Source: Desulfobulbaceae bacterium S3730MH12 (GTDB lineage Bacteria; Desulfobacterota; Desulfobulbia; Desulfobulbales; Desulfocapsaceae). Taken from it: a DNA stretch of 48,982 nucleotides. Location of the stretch: the NCBI GenBank assembly GCA_001750925.1, contig MAXH01000274.1, forward strand, positions 1-48,982, in the 5' to 3' direction. Below are positions 8,787-17,143 of this stretch, one piece after another (the first letter of the stretch is position 1; the number at the start of each line of letters is the position of its first letter). The notes below the pieces were generated by a model. The model had not been told where the DNA came from. It searched no databases and worked only from the letters and a program-made list of their open reading frames with translations. The position numbers and the translations under genes were made by a program.

Positions 8787-9627
8787 TTAATTTACTGTTG
8801 TCTATCAGCCTGATCGAATCTCCAATTTTAACCGCCAAAGCCAGTACACTGTGTTTATTAACAAATTTATCGGGGATAAGGTTGAATTCATTTACAACAA
8901 CAGCATAATCCAGTTTTCCACCGGCGTTATCTACAATCTCTTTTGTTTTTTCTATTACAGTATTCGCCGCTACGTCCTGCCGACCCTTCACCAGTTCCTT
9001 GGCAGCATGAATTGCCTGGGAAAGGCAGAGTGCGGTTCTGCGACCTGCATCGTCAAGATAGCGATTTCTAGAACTCATTGCCAACCCATCTTTTTCCCTG
9101 AAGATAGGAGCGCCGATAATTTCAATATTGTAATTGAGATCCTTCGTTAACTGCCTGACTAGTACCAGCTGTTGAAAATCTTTTTTGCCAAACACTGCAA
9201 CATCGGGAATAGTTATATTGAAGAGTTTTGTTACCACAGTTGCGACCCCGCCAAAGTGCACAGGCCTGTCCTTTCCACACATCCCCTGGGAGAGCAGTGT
9301 TACATTAATGCTGGTCTGAAAATTTTCCGGGTATATCTCTTCCGGTTCAGGGCAAAAAAGCGCATCCACCCCTTCTCCCTCGGCCAAACTGCAATCGGCC
9401 TGAAATTGCCTGGGATATGAGTCTAAATCCTCATTAGGGCCAAACTGTTTCGAGTTTACAAAAAGAGATACAATGGTTTTGTCCGTCACACTTTTTGCTT
9501 TACGCATGAGTGACAGATGACCTTCGTGCAGGCATCCCATCGTCGGCACAAGAGAAACTTTATACCCTTTCTTTTTCCACTTCTTCGAAAGGGAGTTGAT
9601 CTCTCTTACAGAGTGTACAATTTTCAC
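8773..9627 (-). CDS. panC: PanC, pantothenate synthetase
   Basis: Pantoate-beta-alanine ligase, the last step of pantothenate synthesis. The 284-residue protein shows the adenylation motif PTMGCLHEGHL (28-38), the KDFQQLVLVRQ segment and SSRNRYL. The start ATG overlaps the stop of the upstream YfgM-like gene by 4 bases (ATGA). The last three residues and the stop come from a copy of the dispersed GATGGCGTCG repeat. panB and panD are not in the window. Confidence 0.96.
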   Translation of the reverse strand: MKIVHSVREINSLSKKWKKKGYKVSLVPTMGCLHEGHLSLMRKAKSVTDKTIVSLFVNSKQFGPNEDLDSYPRQFQADCSLAEGEGVDALFCPEPEEIYPENFQTSINVTLLSQGMCGKDRPVHFGGVATVVTKLFNITIPDVAVFGKKDFQQLVLVRQLTKDLNYNIEIIGAPIFREKDGLAMSSRNRYLDDAGRRTALCLSQAIHAAKELVKGRQDVAANTVIEKTKEIVDNAGGKLDYAVVVNEFNLIPDKFVNKHSVLALAVKIGDSIRLIDNSKLMMAS

Positions 9628-10319
9628 ATTCTTGTTTTCAGTTGTGCGATTCTTGCTTCAATTTCAGATCTGGCCTGAGCTGCCGAGGGGTCATCGCCTA
9701 CATTAAGCAGAAAATTATTATAAATCGTATGTGCCTTTTCGAAATTACCCTGGGTCTCTTCAATGCGGGCCAGCCCTGTATAACCGATATGATCGTAACC
9801 CTTGATTTCCTTCAAAAGATCATACTGCATCGCAGCCTCAGCGAATTTTTTATCCGCCTCCAGAGCCTGTCCAGCCCCAAAGAGTAACAGGCTATAGAGT
9901 GGACTTGCCTTGTCGACACTTTTAAGCTCGTCGAGATATCTTCCAGCTGCTGCTGCATATTCACCGTTTTTCATATCAAGATGAGCAAGTTCAATTCTAG
10001 CCCATTGCGCTGAAGTTGTATTTCCATACTTATCTATTACTCCGGCTAAAGAAGCAGCTTTTTTGCCATTGTCAGCCTGTAATGCTGTCGACAAAGCAGA
10101 AGCGGCATCCTCCACAACACCTTTACGGTAAGACGAGTAGAGAGACAGAGATATCACTGTAACAGCAATCACAACAAGAAGGATAATGATTAGACGCTGG
10201 TACTTCCGTATAAAATCTATCACTTTTGGCGGCAGGTTGAAGTGCTCTAGCAACCCTTCGACCTTCTCCATTTTTGTCTCCTCAGTAAGCCGTTTATTAA
10301 ACGCACTCTCACTGGACAT
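9624..10319 (-). CDS. YfgM/TPR_21-like membrane-anchored tetratricopeptide protein
   Basis: A roughly 230-residue protein: a cytoplasmic N-terminus, one membrane segment (LIIILLVVIAVTVISLSLY), then a periplasmic helical-repeat domain of TPR type. The layout matches YfgM, an accessory of the SecYEG translocon that works with periplasmic chaperones. Two starts are credible. The ATG at 10319 has GGAGGG six or seven bases upstream; the ATG at 10271 has GAGGAG five bases upstream and starts MEKVEGLLEHFNLPP, closer to the core. The earlier one is given here. It is translationally coupled to panC by ATGA overlap. Confidence 0.8.
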   Translation of the reverse strand: MSSESAFNKRLTEETKMEKVEGLLEHFNLPPKVIDFIRKYQRLIIILLVVIAVTVISLSLYSSYRKGVVEDAASALSTALQADNGKKAASLAGVIDKYGNTTSAQWARIELAHLDMKNGEYAAAAGRYLDELKSVDKASPLYSLLLFGAGQALEADKKFAEAAMQYDLLKEIKGYDHIGYTGLARIEETQGNFEKAHTIYNNFLLNVGDDPSAAQARSEIEARIAQLKTRM

Positions 10320-10459
10320 TTGCATCCCTCCAATTAATTATTATATGAATTTTCTTAGAGACTTTCGTCAGCTGGGTCAATATAATATAAAGCTCAATAT
10401 CTGTCTATGTGTAAACCAAGATTTATGAAACCATAACCTGACACTCTATTAAGATTTCT

Positions 10460-11815
10460 ATGATTCATAATACTCAATCTGAACCCATACTCACGGTAAC
10501 TCAACTTACCAGGTCAATAAAAACTCTTCTCGAAGGAGAGTACAGATTTATTAGAATAAGCGGTGAGATTTCGAACTTAAAAACCCCTTATTCTGGGCAC
10601 TCCTACTTTTCATTAAAAGATTCTCACTCACAAATTCGAGCTATACTTTTTAAAAATCAGAAAAAATACCTGAGCCATACCTTATCGGACGGGCAGCAGG
10701 TTATCTGTTTTGGCAGGATATCTGTATATGAGCCAAGGGGAGAATATCAGATCATAGTTGATACTGTCGAGCAGTATGGCAAGGGTAACCTGCAAATTGA
10801 GTTTGAAAAGCTGAAAAGGAAATTATCTGACGAGGGAATTTTTTCAGAAGCATATAAAAAACAGATCCCGCCCTACCCTGCAAAAATTGTGATTATCTCT
10901 TCACCGACCGGTGCGGCACTTCGGGATTTTCTGAAAATTGCTGCAACAATGGAATCCCATGTCCATATTCAGATACTGCCGGTTCGAGTACAGGGAAATG
11001 AGTCTGGCCCTGAGATTGTCAAAGCGATCCAACAGGCAAACAGGCTGGATAACGTTGATATTATCGTACTCTGTCGGGGGGGAGGTTCTATAGAAGATCT
11101 CTGGGCTTTTAATGAAGAATCGGTAGCCCGTGCAATTTTCGACTCTATAATTCCGGTTGTCACAGGAATAGGGCATGAGGTTGATTTTACAATAGCCGAT
11201 TTTTGTGCTGATTTCCGTTGCCCTACTCCTACCGGAGTTGCTACACAAATATTGCCGGACGTTTCTGCAGTAAAGGCACATCTGGAACTATTAGAGAGGA
11301 GGATAACACGTCACTTGCAGCACAAGGTCAACTATTTAGAAAATATACTTAGAAATAACATAAGGATGCTGAGTGATCTGGACAGAATATTCGAGAATCT
11401 GGAGCTGCGTCTTAATCTCGGTAAGACATATCTGTTCCAGGCAATAGGGAATACCCTCTCCGGCAGGGAAATGCGCTTTCATCATCAGGAACAAAAGCTG
11501 GAATCCAATGCGCCCCTGGCAAAACTGGAACTACAGGATCAACAACTCAAACTGCTTTTCACTCAGCTGGTTAACCGAATACAAACGCTGCTCAAAGATA
11601 AAGAGTCAAGTCTAGGCAATGTGGCAATCGCTTTGAACAGTGTCAGTCCCCTTGCAACTCTTGCCAGGGGGTATTCAATAGTTACTCGGCTCACTTCATC
11701 CGGTAAACCTGAAAAAGTGGTCACACGGGCTGCAGATACAGTACAGGGAGACAATCTCGGGATCCTCCTTCATAGAGGATCCCTCGAATGTACGGTGACC
11801 AAGGTCAAACCATGA
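10460..11815 (+). CDS. xseA: XseA, exodeoxyribonuclease VII large subunit
   Basis: The 451-residue large subunit of ExoVII, a single-strand DNA nuclease acting in repair. It has an N-terminal OB-fold (about 10-105, VTQLTRSIKTLLEG... ISGEISNLK), the catalytic domain with IISSPTGAALRDFL, VLCRGGGSIEDLWAFN and GIGHEVDFTIADFCADFR, and then a long coiled-coil region (about 270-400). The small subunit xseB is not adjacent. The ribosome binding site is weak. The stop lies just before a GATGGCGTCG-family repeat shared with the convergent ndk gene. Confidence 0.96.
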   Translation: MIHNTQSEPILTVTQLTRSIKTLLEGEYRFIRISGEISNLKTPYSGHSYFSLKDSHSQIRAILFKNQKKYLSHTLSDGQQVICFGRISVYEPRGEYQIIVDTVEQYGKGNLQIEFEKLKRKLSDEGIFSEAYKKQIPPYPAKIVIISSPTGAALRDFLKIAATMESHVHIQILPVRVQGNESGPEIVKAIQQANRLDNVDIIVLCRGGGSIEDLWAFNEESVARAIFDSIIPVVTGIGHEVDFTIADFCADFRCPTPTGVATQILPDVSAVKAHLELLERRITRHLQHKVNYLENILRNNIRMLSDLDRIFENLELRLNLGKTYLFQAIGNTLSGREMRFHHQEQKLESNAPLAKLELQDQQLKLLFTQLVNRIQTLLKDKESSLGNVAIALNSVSPLATLARGYSIVTRLTSSGKPEKVVTRAADTVQGDNLGILLHRGSLECTVTKVKP

Positions 11816-11840
11816 CGGCGTCGTAAAAACTCTATTACAG
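11814..11840 (+). repeat. GATGGCGTCG-family repeat between xseA and ndk
   Basis: GACGGCGTCGTAAAAACTC followed by ATTACAG fits the family consensus. It fills the 19 bp gap between the two convergent genes and contributes the TAA stop of ndk on the minus strand. Confidence 0.65.
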
Positions 11841-12248
11841 CAACTCAAGACCGGAGAAAAAATATCCAATCTCAAAGGCTGCTGTCTCAGGGGCATCGGA
11901 ACCATGGGTAGCATTCTCTCCAAGGGATGCGCCGAATTCACAGCGTAATGTTCCTTCTGCTGCCTCTGCAGGATTGGTCGCCCCCATAAGATCTCTCCAT
12001 TTGAGGATAGCATTCTCCGCCTCAAGTACCATTACAATGCAGGGACCACTTGACATAAATTCAGTCAGTTCACCAAAGAACGGGCGTTCTTTATGTACGT
12101 AATAGAAGCCTTCCGCCTCGACCAGGCTCAAGTAGAGTTTTTTCAAGCCAACCACGGTAAATCCTTCCTCATAGATACGGCTGAGTATTTTACCACTGTT
12201 GCCATCGGCAAAGGCGTTAGGTTTAATAATTCCGAAAGTTCTTTCCAT
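11835..12248 (-). CDS. ndk: Ndk, nucleoside diphosphate kinase
   Basis: Nucleoside diphosphate kinase, which balances NTP pools. The 137-residue length is standard. It starts [11 protein letters not shown], has [15 protein letters not shown] in the middle and the phosphohistidine motif [12 protein letters not shown] near the C-terminus. The start ATG has GGAG upstream. The gene stands alone, convergent with xseA. Confidence 0.97.
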   Translation of the reverse strand: MERTFGIIKPNAFADGNSGKILSRIYEEGFTVVGLKKLYLSLVEAEGFYYVHKERPFFGELTEFMSSGPCIVMVLEAENAILKWRDLMGATNPAEAAEGTLRCEFGASLGENATHGSDAPETAAFEIGYFFSGLELL

Positions 12249-12308
12249 TTTTTTTCTCCACTCGTTGATTAATATTTATAAAAAAGTCCTGTACTATCCG
12301 GAAAGAAA

Positions 12309-12403
12309 GGGATTCGGAGGGGTGTTGCCACAGCAGGTAAGCGAGCATGCGAGACTCCGATCCACAGATTGCGAGGACGTTTGGCAATACCCTTCCGAAT
12401 CCC
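12309..12403. repeat. Long imperfect inverted repeat (hairpin of about 95 bases)
   Basis: Two 22-base arms (12309-12330 and 12382-12403) pair with two mismatches; the left arm begins GGGATTCGGAGGGG and the right arm ends CCCTTCCGAATCCC. The loop is about 50 bases. It lies in the 236 bp gap between the start of ndk and the end of cbiB, next to another repeat. It could be a MITE-like unit or a transcription-terminating structure; no U tract is evident. Confidence 0.75.
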
Positions 12404-12413
12404 GGCTATATCA

Positions 12414-12449
12414 CTTTCATAACAGTGAGGCAGTGTCATCATTGTGAAA
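12414..12449 (+). repeat. CTTTCATAACAG-family dispersed repeat, copy 1
   Basis: CTTTCATAACAGTGAGGCAG followed by TGTCATCATTGTGAAA. Related copies are at 16283-16308 (shortened) and 23923-23958 (inverted). All are in gaps at the end or start of genes. Confidence 0.65.
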
Positions 12450-12484
12450 ACGTCTAGTTTATATCAGCCAATTATATTTTAATG

Positions 12485-13480
12485 TCAGGTCACTCTTGCC
12501 ACACCTCGCAACAGAAGAAAAGTTGTAATAAATAAGAATGAACCTAAAAGAATCAGTTTGTTGCTCGTTTTAATATCATCAGCCTTTATCTCGTGAATAT
12601 CATCGCCGATAAAGGGTTTATCCACTATTGTACCGGAATAGAGCAACGGCCCGCCCAGGCGTATTCCCAGAGCTCCGGCAACAGCAGCTTCAGTATGACC
12701 GGCATTTGGACTGGAATGATTCAGTCTGTCGCGAAAAAATATTTTCGCTGCTCCTCTGTAATCCAGTTTTAAAATAAAAGCAGCAATTATAAGCAGAAGA
12801 CTGCTAATTCTAGCCGGTATAAAATTCACAAAATCGTCAACTCTGGCGGCCATTCTGCCAAAATACATATATTTGTCATTTTTATAACCGATCATCGAAT
12901 CCATTGTATTGACACCCTTATAAACAAAAGCCCCCACGGCTGACCAGCCGATTGCAGTCATTCCCAGATATGGTGAAAAGAGACTGAAGAACACTGCAAA
13001 AAAGAAAGGTGCTGTAATCCCGTCAACCATATTTTCCGCCACTGTCTCAACACATGCCTTACTTATCTCAGATTCACTCAAAGTCTGTGTATCCCTTCCA
13101 ACAATACGCCCCACCGCCACTCTAGCGCTGTCAAGATCAGAGTCATGAACCAGGCAGTTGTACACAGCCATACTGTGTCGCATCAGGTCTTTAGCAGCAA
13201 AGGTGGTATACAGTAATAGTATGGCAGCAATATCACCAAATATAGATGAAACAGCATAACTGGCGGTTAGCAACAGGAATACCAGACAGCCGGTTACAAA
13301 CAATACAATTGCCACGGTAAAAGAACCGGCAAGGATTAGGTTTTTCGTCAATCTTCTGGTTATTTTTTCACTTATCCTGCATAAAAGTCCAATACCTTTA
13401 ACGGGGTGCGGATACCACCGGGGATCCCCAAACAGAAAGTCGAGAAACAGTGCCGAGAAAATCTGAAGAGTATATATCAT
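12485..13480 (-). CDS. cbiB: CbiB/CobD, adenosylcobinamide-phosphate synthase
   Basis: A 331-residue inner-membrane protein that attaches the aminopropanol arm to adenosylcobyric acid. It has several hydrophobic segments and the family signatures FGDPRWYPHPVKGIG (about 19-33), ENMVDGITAPFFFAV and HSSPNAGHTEAAVAGALG. It follows the CobD-CobQ fusion, but a 150 bp repeat element sits in the 205 bp gap, so it may be transcribed through the repeat or from a new promoter. Its own ribosome binding site is poor. The first residues are hydrophobic, as is usual. Confidence 0.95.
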   Translation of the reverse strand: MIYTLQIFSALFLDFLFGDPRWYPHPVKGIGLLCRISEKITRRLTKNLILAGSFTVAIVLFVTGCLVFLLLTASYAVSSIFGDIAAILLLYTTFAAKDLMRHSMAVYNCLVHDSDLDSARVAVGRIVGRDTQTLSESEISKACVETVAENMVDGITAPFFFAVFFSLFSPYLGMTAIGWSAVGAFVYKGVNTMDSMIGYKNDKYMYFGRMAARVDDFVNFIPARISSLLLIIAAFILKLDYRGAAKIFFRDRLNHSSPNAGHTEAAVAGALGIRLGGPLLYSGTIVDKPFIGDDIHEIKADDIKTSNKLILLGSFLFITTFLLLRGVARVT

Positions 13481-13500
13481 CAGGAATTTATATTTTTACC

Positions 13501-13652
13501 CAGTAATGTCCGGTTAGAAAATTGCAGCACGTATCGTACAGATTTGTGAGTTGATCTACGGAGTCTCACAAGCTCGTTTACATTTCCGCTTTTTGCTCCA
13601 GAAAACAACTCACAGCGAAGCATGAGCGAGGAAGTTTGACTGGACGTTCCTG
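13501..13652. repeat. MITE-like element in the cobalamin operon
   Basis: The left end CAGTAATGTCCGGTTAG matches the left end of the 120 bp MITE at 32291. The right end, read in reverse complement, is CAGGAACGTCCAGTCAA, a diverged version of the same terminal repeat. No target duplication is visible, so the right boundary is less sure. A 68-codon open frame across it on the minus strand is judged an artefact of the repeat. Confidence 0.6.
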
Positions 13653-13685
13653 AAACACGCGGCACCAAAACATAAAATCGATCCA

Positions 13686-16247
13686 CTACAAACCCAGCAG
13701 ACGGTAGATTGTGTCAATGTCGCTATTTTCACGGACGCAATCCGCAAGACGGTCGAAGGCAGCCTCAAGATCGTAAGGGGCAATTATTTCACCTACAGGC
13801 TGCAAGCCAATTCTGCTTCGCAGTCTGTCTATAAACCACCGACGAAATTCGTCTGAATCAAAGACACCATGAAGATAGCATCCCCATACACGGCCACTAT
13901 GATCCACGGTACCGCAACTGGAGTTATCATCAAAGACAAAGAGCGGGTCTTTGGAGTCGGTTGAAATACCGTGATGGATTTCATAACCGAAAATGTTGGA
14001 CCCAGAAACTTTATGCACTCCTTTTACACGAATAAGCTGCTTGGCTTTTCTGATCACAGTTGTCATTTTGAGGAGATTTAAGCCTGCTATCTGACCGGCA
14101 GCTGATTCAATTTCATGGGGATCTTCAATTGTCTCGCCGAGCATCATATATCCTCCGCAAATACCGACAATTTCACAACCGGCTTTAAAATTCTTCATGA
14201 TCGTTGCAATAAAACCCTCCGATTGTAAATAGAGAAGATCATGTATCACATTTTTTGATCCTGGAATAAGTATAGCCTGGGGAGTACCTACTTCTGAGAC
14301 CTTGGTTACAATACGAACATGAACATCGGGTTCATCAAGAAATGGCTCGATATCAGTGAAGTTTGAAATATGGGGAAGATTCAGCACCACAATATCGACA
14401 CTATCCTCTCTCTCCTTTTCCCTGTTGAAAAGTCCTTTTTTAAAGGAAACAGAGTCTTCTTCCGGCAGACCAAGATTGGCAAGATGAGGAATGACCCCCA
14501 AAACATCGCGACCAGTATGGTTTTTAATGTAGAGATGGGCTGAATCAAGCAAGGAGGCCTGTCCCCTGAATTTGTTCACCATGAAACCTGCAATCAGCTG
14601 CCTCTCCCACTCTGCCAAAACCTCCATGGTGCCGACAAAAGAGGCATAAACTCCTCCCCTGTCGATATCCCCTACAAGTATGACGGGAGACTCTGCATAC
14701 TGTGCCATTTTCATGTTCACAATATCATTTGCTTTCAAATTAACTTCACCGGGAGAACCGGCCCCTTCCAGAACCAGTACATCATATTCATCTGCCAGTG
14801 AATCAAAACTCTGGCGCACAGCCTGCCAGGCCTTCGGTTTATAGCTGTCATATTCCAGCACAGACATATTGCCAACCGGTCTGCCCTGTACAATAATCTG
14901 GCTACCCGTATCTGAATTGGGTTTTAAAAGGATTGGGTTCATGCGGCATTCAGGGTCAAGTCTTGCTGCCTGGGCCTGAACCACCTGGGCCCTGCCCATT
15001 TCATCACCCTGCAAAGTTACAAAAGAATTCAGCGACATATTCTGAGCTTTGAACGGCGCTACATTAACGCCATCCTGGTAAAGAATACGACAAAGCGCTG
15101 CAGTCAGGATTGATTTTCCTGCATCGGAGCAGGTGCCCTGAAACATGATTGACCGTGCCCTTTTCCTGCTGGCCGTTTTTACACTTTTTCGGCCAAAAAA
15201 CTTTGAAAAGAGTGACAATAACTGCTCATTCTCCTTTCTGGTGCGCACAGCTATCCGGATAAATGATGAGTCAAGCCCTTTATAGTTATCACATTTTCTG
15301 ATCATTACCTTATGATCGAGACAAAAATCGGCTAGTTCAGAATTTTTTAAACCATTTGTAATTTTGATAAAAAGATAATTAGCAGAGGCCGGATATAATT
15401 TAAGCTCGGGAAAAGAACTCAATTCAGTTTCCAGTTCTAGACGCAGCTCCCTGCAGAGTTTTCTTGAATTTACCTGATATTCCTCATCCTTTAAAGCTTC
15501 TACTCCAACAGCCTGAGCCAGACTGTTCACTGTCCATGGAGGTAAATTTTCTCGCACAAGTGCGGCCATTTCCGGAGCAAGTATACCGTATCCAACTCGC
15601 AAACCAGGTATAGCATAGAACTTGGTCATTGAATTAATGGTTATAATATTTGATCGTTCCCCGGCAAGTGAGATCCCTCCACCTATAAAATCGAGAAAGG
15701 CTTCATCAAAGATAAATATCGTTTCAGGAAATTCGACTGCTAGAGACAACAGTTCCTCCCTGTTACAGCTAGTTCCAGTAGGATTATTCGGGGTCCCTAT
15801 AATAACCAGATCACTCGACTGGATTTTACTCTTTATTCTGTCAACCCTGAATGTAAAATCCTCACTTTCTCGAAGCTCAACTGTTGTAACCGGCAATCCG
15901 CCAAGTTTTGATGCCTTAACGTAATCAACGTAAGAAGGTACAGGGATAAGAGCTCTTTTCACGGGAAGAATACGGGTTAGCAGATAAAGAAGCTCTGTAG
16001 TGCCATTGGCAGCAACGATGCTTTCCTTACTTACTCCAGTATGCTCAGAAATTGCCTGAATAAATTCGTTATTCTCAGGATCAGGATAATGAATGATCTT
16101 TTCAAGGGTAGCACTTACCAGACTGCGAAACCACTCGGGAGGTCCAAGAGGATTTATATTTGCGCTAAAATCAAGGATATGACCATTGTCCAGATTGTTT
16201 TCACGACCTACCTTATGAATATTGCCACCATGCTCAAATTGTTTCAT
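13686..16247 (-). CDS. Threonine-phosphate decarboxylase (CobD) / cobyric acid synthase (CobQ) fusion
   Basis: An 853-residue two-domain protein. Residues 1-355 are a PLP class I/II aminotransferase-like domain of CobD type (GTPNNPTGTS at 151-160, PLP lysine K209 in NSMTKFYAIPGLRVGYG) that makes aminopropanol phosphate. Residues 366-853 are CobQ/CbiP: P-loop GTCSDAGKS (371-379), VLEGAGSPGEVNL, DIDRGG, and a glutamine amidotransferase domain with Cys697 in GICGGYMMLG and His793 in YLHG. A basic linker joins them. CobQ amidates adenosylcobyrinate and CbiB then adds the arm made by CobD, so the fusion links substrate makers of one step. Both catalytic sets look intact. Confidence 0.93.
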   Translation of the reverse strand: MKQFEHGGNIHKVGRENNLDNGHILDFSANINPLGPPEWFRSLVSATLEKIIHYPDPENNEFIQAISEHTGVSKESIVAANGTTELLYLLTRILPVKRALIPVPSYVDYVKASKLGGLPVTTVELRESEDFTFRVDRIKSKIQSSDLVIIGTPNNPTGTSCNREELLSLAVEFPETIFIFDEAFLDFIGGGISLAGERSNIITINSMTKFYAIPGLRVGYGILAPEMAALVRENLPPWTVNSLAQAVGVEALKDEEYQVNSRKLCRELRLELETELSSFPELKLYPASANYLFIKITNGLKNSELADFCLDHKVMIRKCDNYKGLDSSFIRIAVRTRKENEQLLSLFSKFFGRKSVKTASRKRARSIMFQGTCSDAGKSILTAALCRILYQDGVNVAPFKAQNMSLNSFVTLQGDEMGRAQVVQAQAARLDPECRMNPILLKPNSDTGSQIIVQGRPVGNMSVLEYDSYKPKAWQAVRQSFDSLADEYDVLVLEGAGSPGEVNLKANDIVNMKMAQYAESPVILVGDIDRGGVYASFVGTMEVLAEWERQLIAGFMVNKFRGQASLLDSAHLYIKNHTGRDVLGVIPHLANLGLPEEDSVSFKKGLFNREKEREDSVDIVVLNLPHISNFTDIEPFLDEPDVHVRIVTKVSEVGTPQAILIPGSKNVIHDLLYLQSEGFIATIMKNFKAGCEIVGICGGYMMLGETIEDPHEIESAAGQIAGLNLLKMTTVIRKAKQLIRVKGVHKVSGSNIFGYEIHHGISTDSKDPLFVFDDNSSCGTVDHSGRVWGCYLHGVFDSDEFRRWFIDRLRSRIGLQPVGEIIAPYDLEAAFDRLADCVRENSDIDTIYRLLGL

Positions 16248-16282
16248 ATGCTTTAGAAATTATTTTAGGGTTTAGCTTTTCT

Positions 16283-16308
16283 GAAAGTCAGTGTCATCGT
16301 TGTGAAAT
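16283..16308 (+). repeat. CTTTCATAACAG-family repeat, shortened copy
   Basis: GAAAGTCAGTGTCATCGTTG followed by TGAAA matches the second half of the family seen at 12414 and 23923. It lies in the 104 bp gap between cobS and the CobD-CobQ gene. Confidence 0.5.
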
Positions 16309-16351
16309 GGATTTTCATGGGTGTTAGAACAAACCGCGATAAATACCAAAT

Positions 16352-17101
16352 TCATACAAGAGTTACAAAAGCTATAGCAGTAACCATTTCTGCAATTTCA
16401 CAAGCAGCCCCCAATGTATCTCCCGTTGCCCCACCGAGCTTCGTATTACACCACCTGGTAAAAAGGAATAGAGTGCAAAATAATGTTATAAAAACAACAG
16501 CAATAGCAGAGGGAGCGAGAACAGCGAGCAGAAACATAATTATCAACAATGACAAAATAGCAGCCTTTTTACTCTTTTCAGAATAGAAGAGCTGGCCCAG
16601 ACCACCTTCTTTCCGTGCATAGTTCTGCATAGCCATCACAAATACAAGTGAACATCGACCAGCCAGAGGCATAAAAAAAATGGTCAGGCAAAACATTTTT
16701 ATATCCATTGAACTAAGCGCTGCATACTTGCCAAGCAGGAGAAAAATAATGGCAACAACACCCATTGCTCCGGTTCGGCTGTCCTTCATGATTTCCAATG
16801 CTCTTTCCCGCGGCCTGGAACTGAGTAAACCGTCAGCACTATCAGCGAGGCCATCGAGATGTAAACAGCCCGAGATAAATGCGAGAAAGCCGAGCATGCA
16901 GACGGCAGCAACCTTGATCGGTAAAAAGACACAGAGGAGAGCCGCAAGAACATACCCCAGAGATCCAATCATAGCCCCAACCAGAGGGAAAAAATAGAGG
17001 CTAACGCTGAAACTGCTGCTGTCATCTCCGGCTCGCCAAGAGAGTGGCAGTATGGTAAGAAATCTGATCGCAGCACTTAATGGAACAAAAAAGGATTTCA
17101 A
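16352..17101 (-). CDS. cobS: CobS, adenosylcobinamide-GDP ribazoletransferase
   Basis: CobS (cobalamin synthase) joins alpha-ribazole to adenosylcobinamide-GDP in the inner membrane. The 249-residue length is normal. The signature CLHLDGLADSADGLLSS with the metal-binding Asp residues is followed by RALEIMKDSRTGAMGV and several membrane helices. The likely start is a TTG at 17101 with TGGGG upstream; no nearby in-frame ATG gives a better N-terminus. It lies 42 bp downstream of cobT. Confidence 0.94.
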   Translation of the reverse strand: MKSFFVPLSAAIRFLTILPLSWRAGDDSSSFSVSLYFFPLVGAMIGSLGYVLAALLCVFLPIKVAAVCMLGFLAFISGCLHLDGLADSADGLLSSRPRERALEIMKDSRTGAMGVVAIIFLLLGKYAALSSMDIKMFCLTIFFMPLAGRCSLVFVMAMQNYARKEGGLGQLFYSEKSKKAAILSLLIIMFLLAVLAPSAIAVVFITLFCTLFLFTRWCNTKLGGATGDTLGAACEIAEMVTAIAFVTLV

Positions 17102-17143
17102 CTGTTTACCCCACAGCTCATTTTTATCTTGAGTCAGAAGAAA

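Noticed and set aside
12199-12447. 82-codon plus-strand ORF across the ndk start
   Set aside because: It overlaps ndk antisense and the long inverted repeat, and has no ribosome binding site or motif.
13480-13686. 68-codon minus-strand ORF between cbiB and the CobD-CobQ gene
   Set aside because: It lies almost wholly inside a MITE-like repeat, abuts both neighbouring genes and has no recognisable motif, so it is treated as a repeat artefact.
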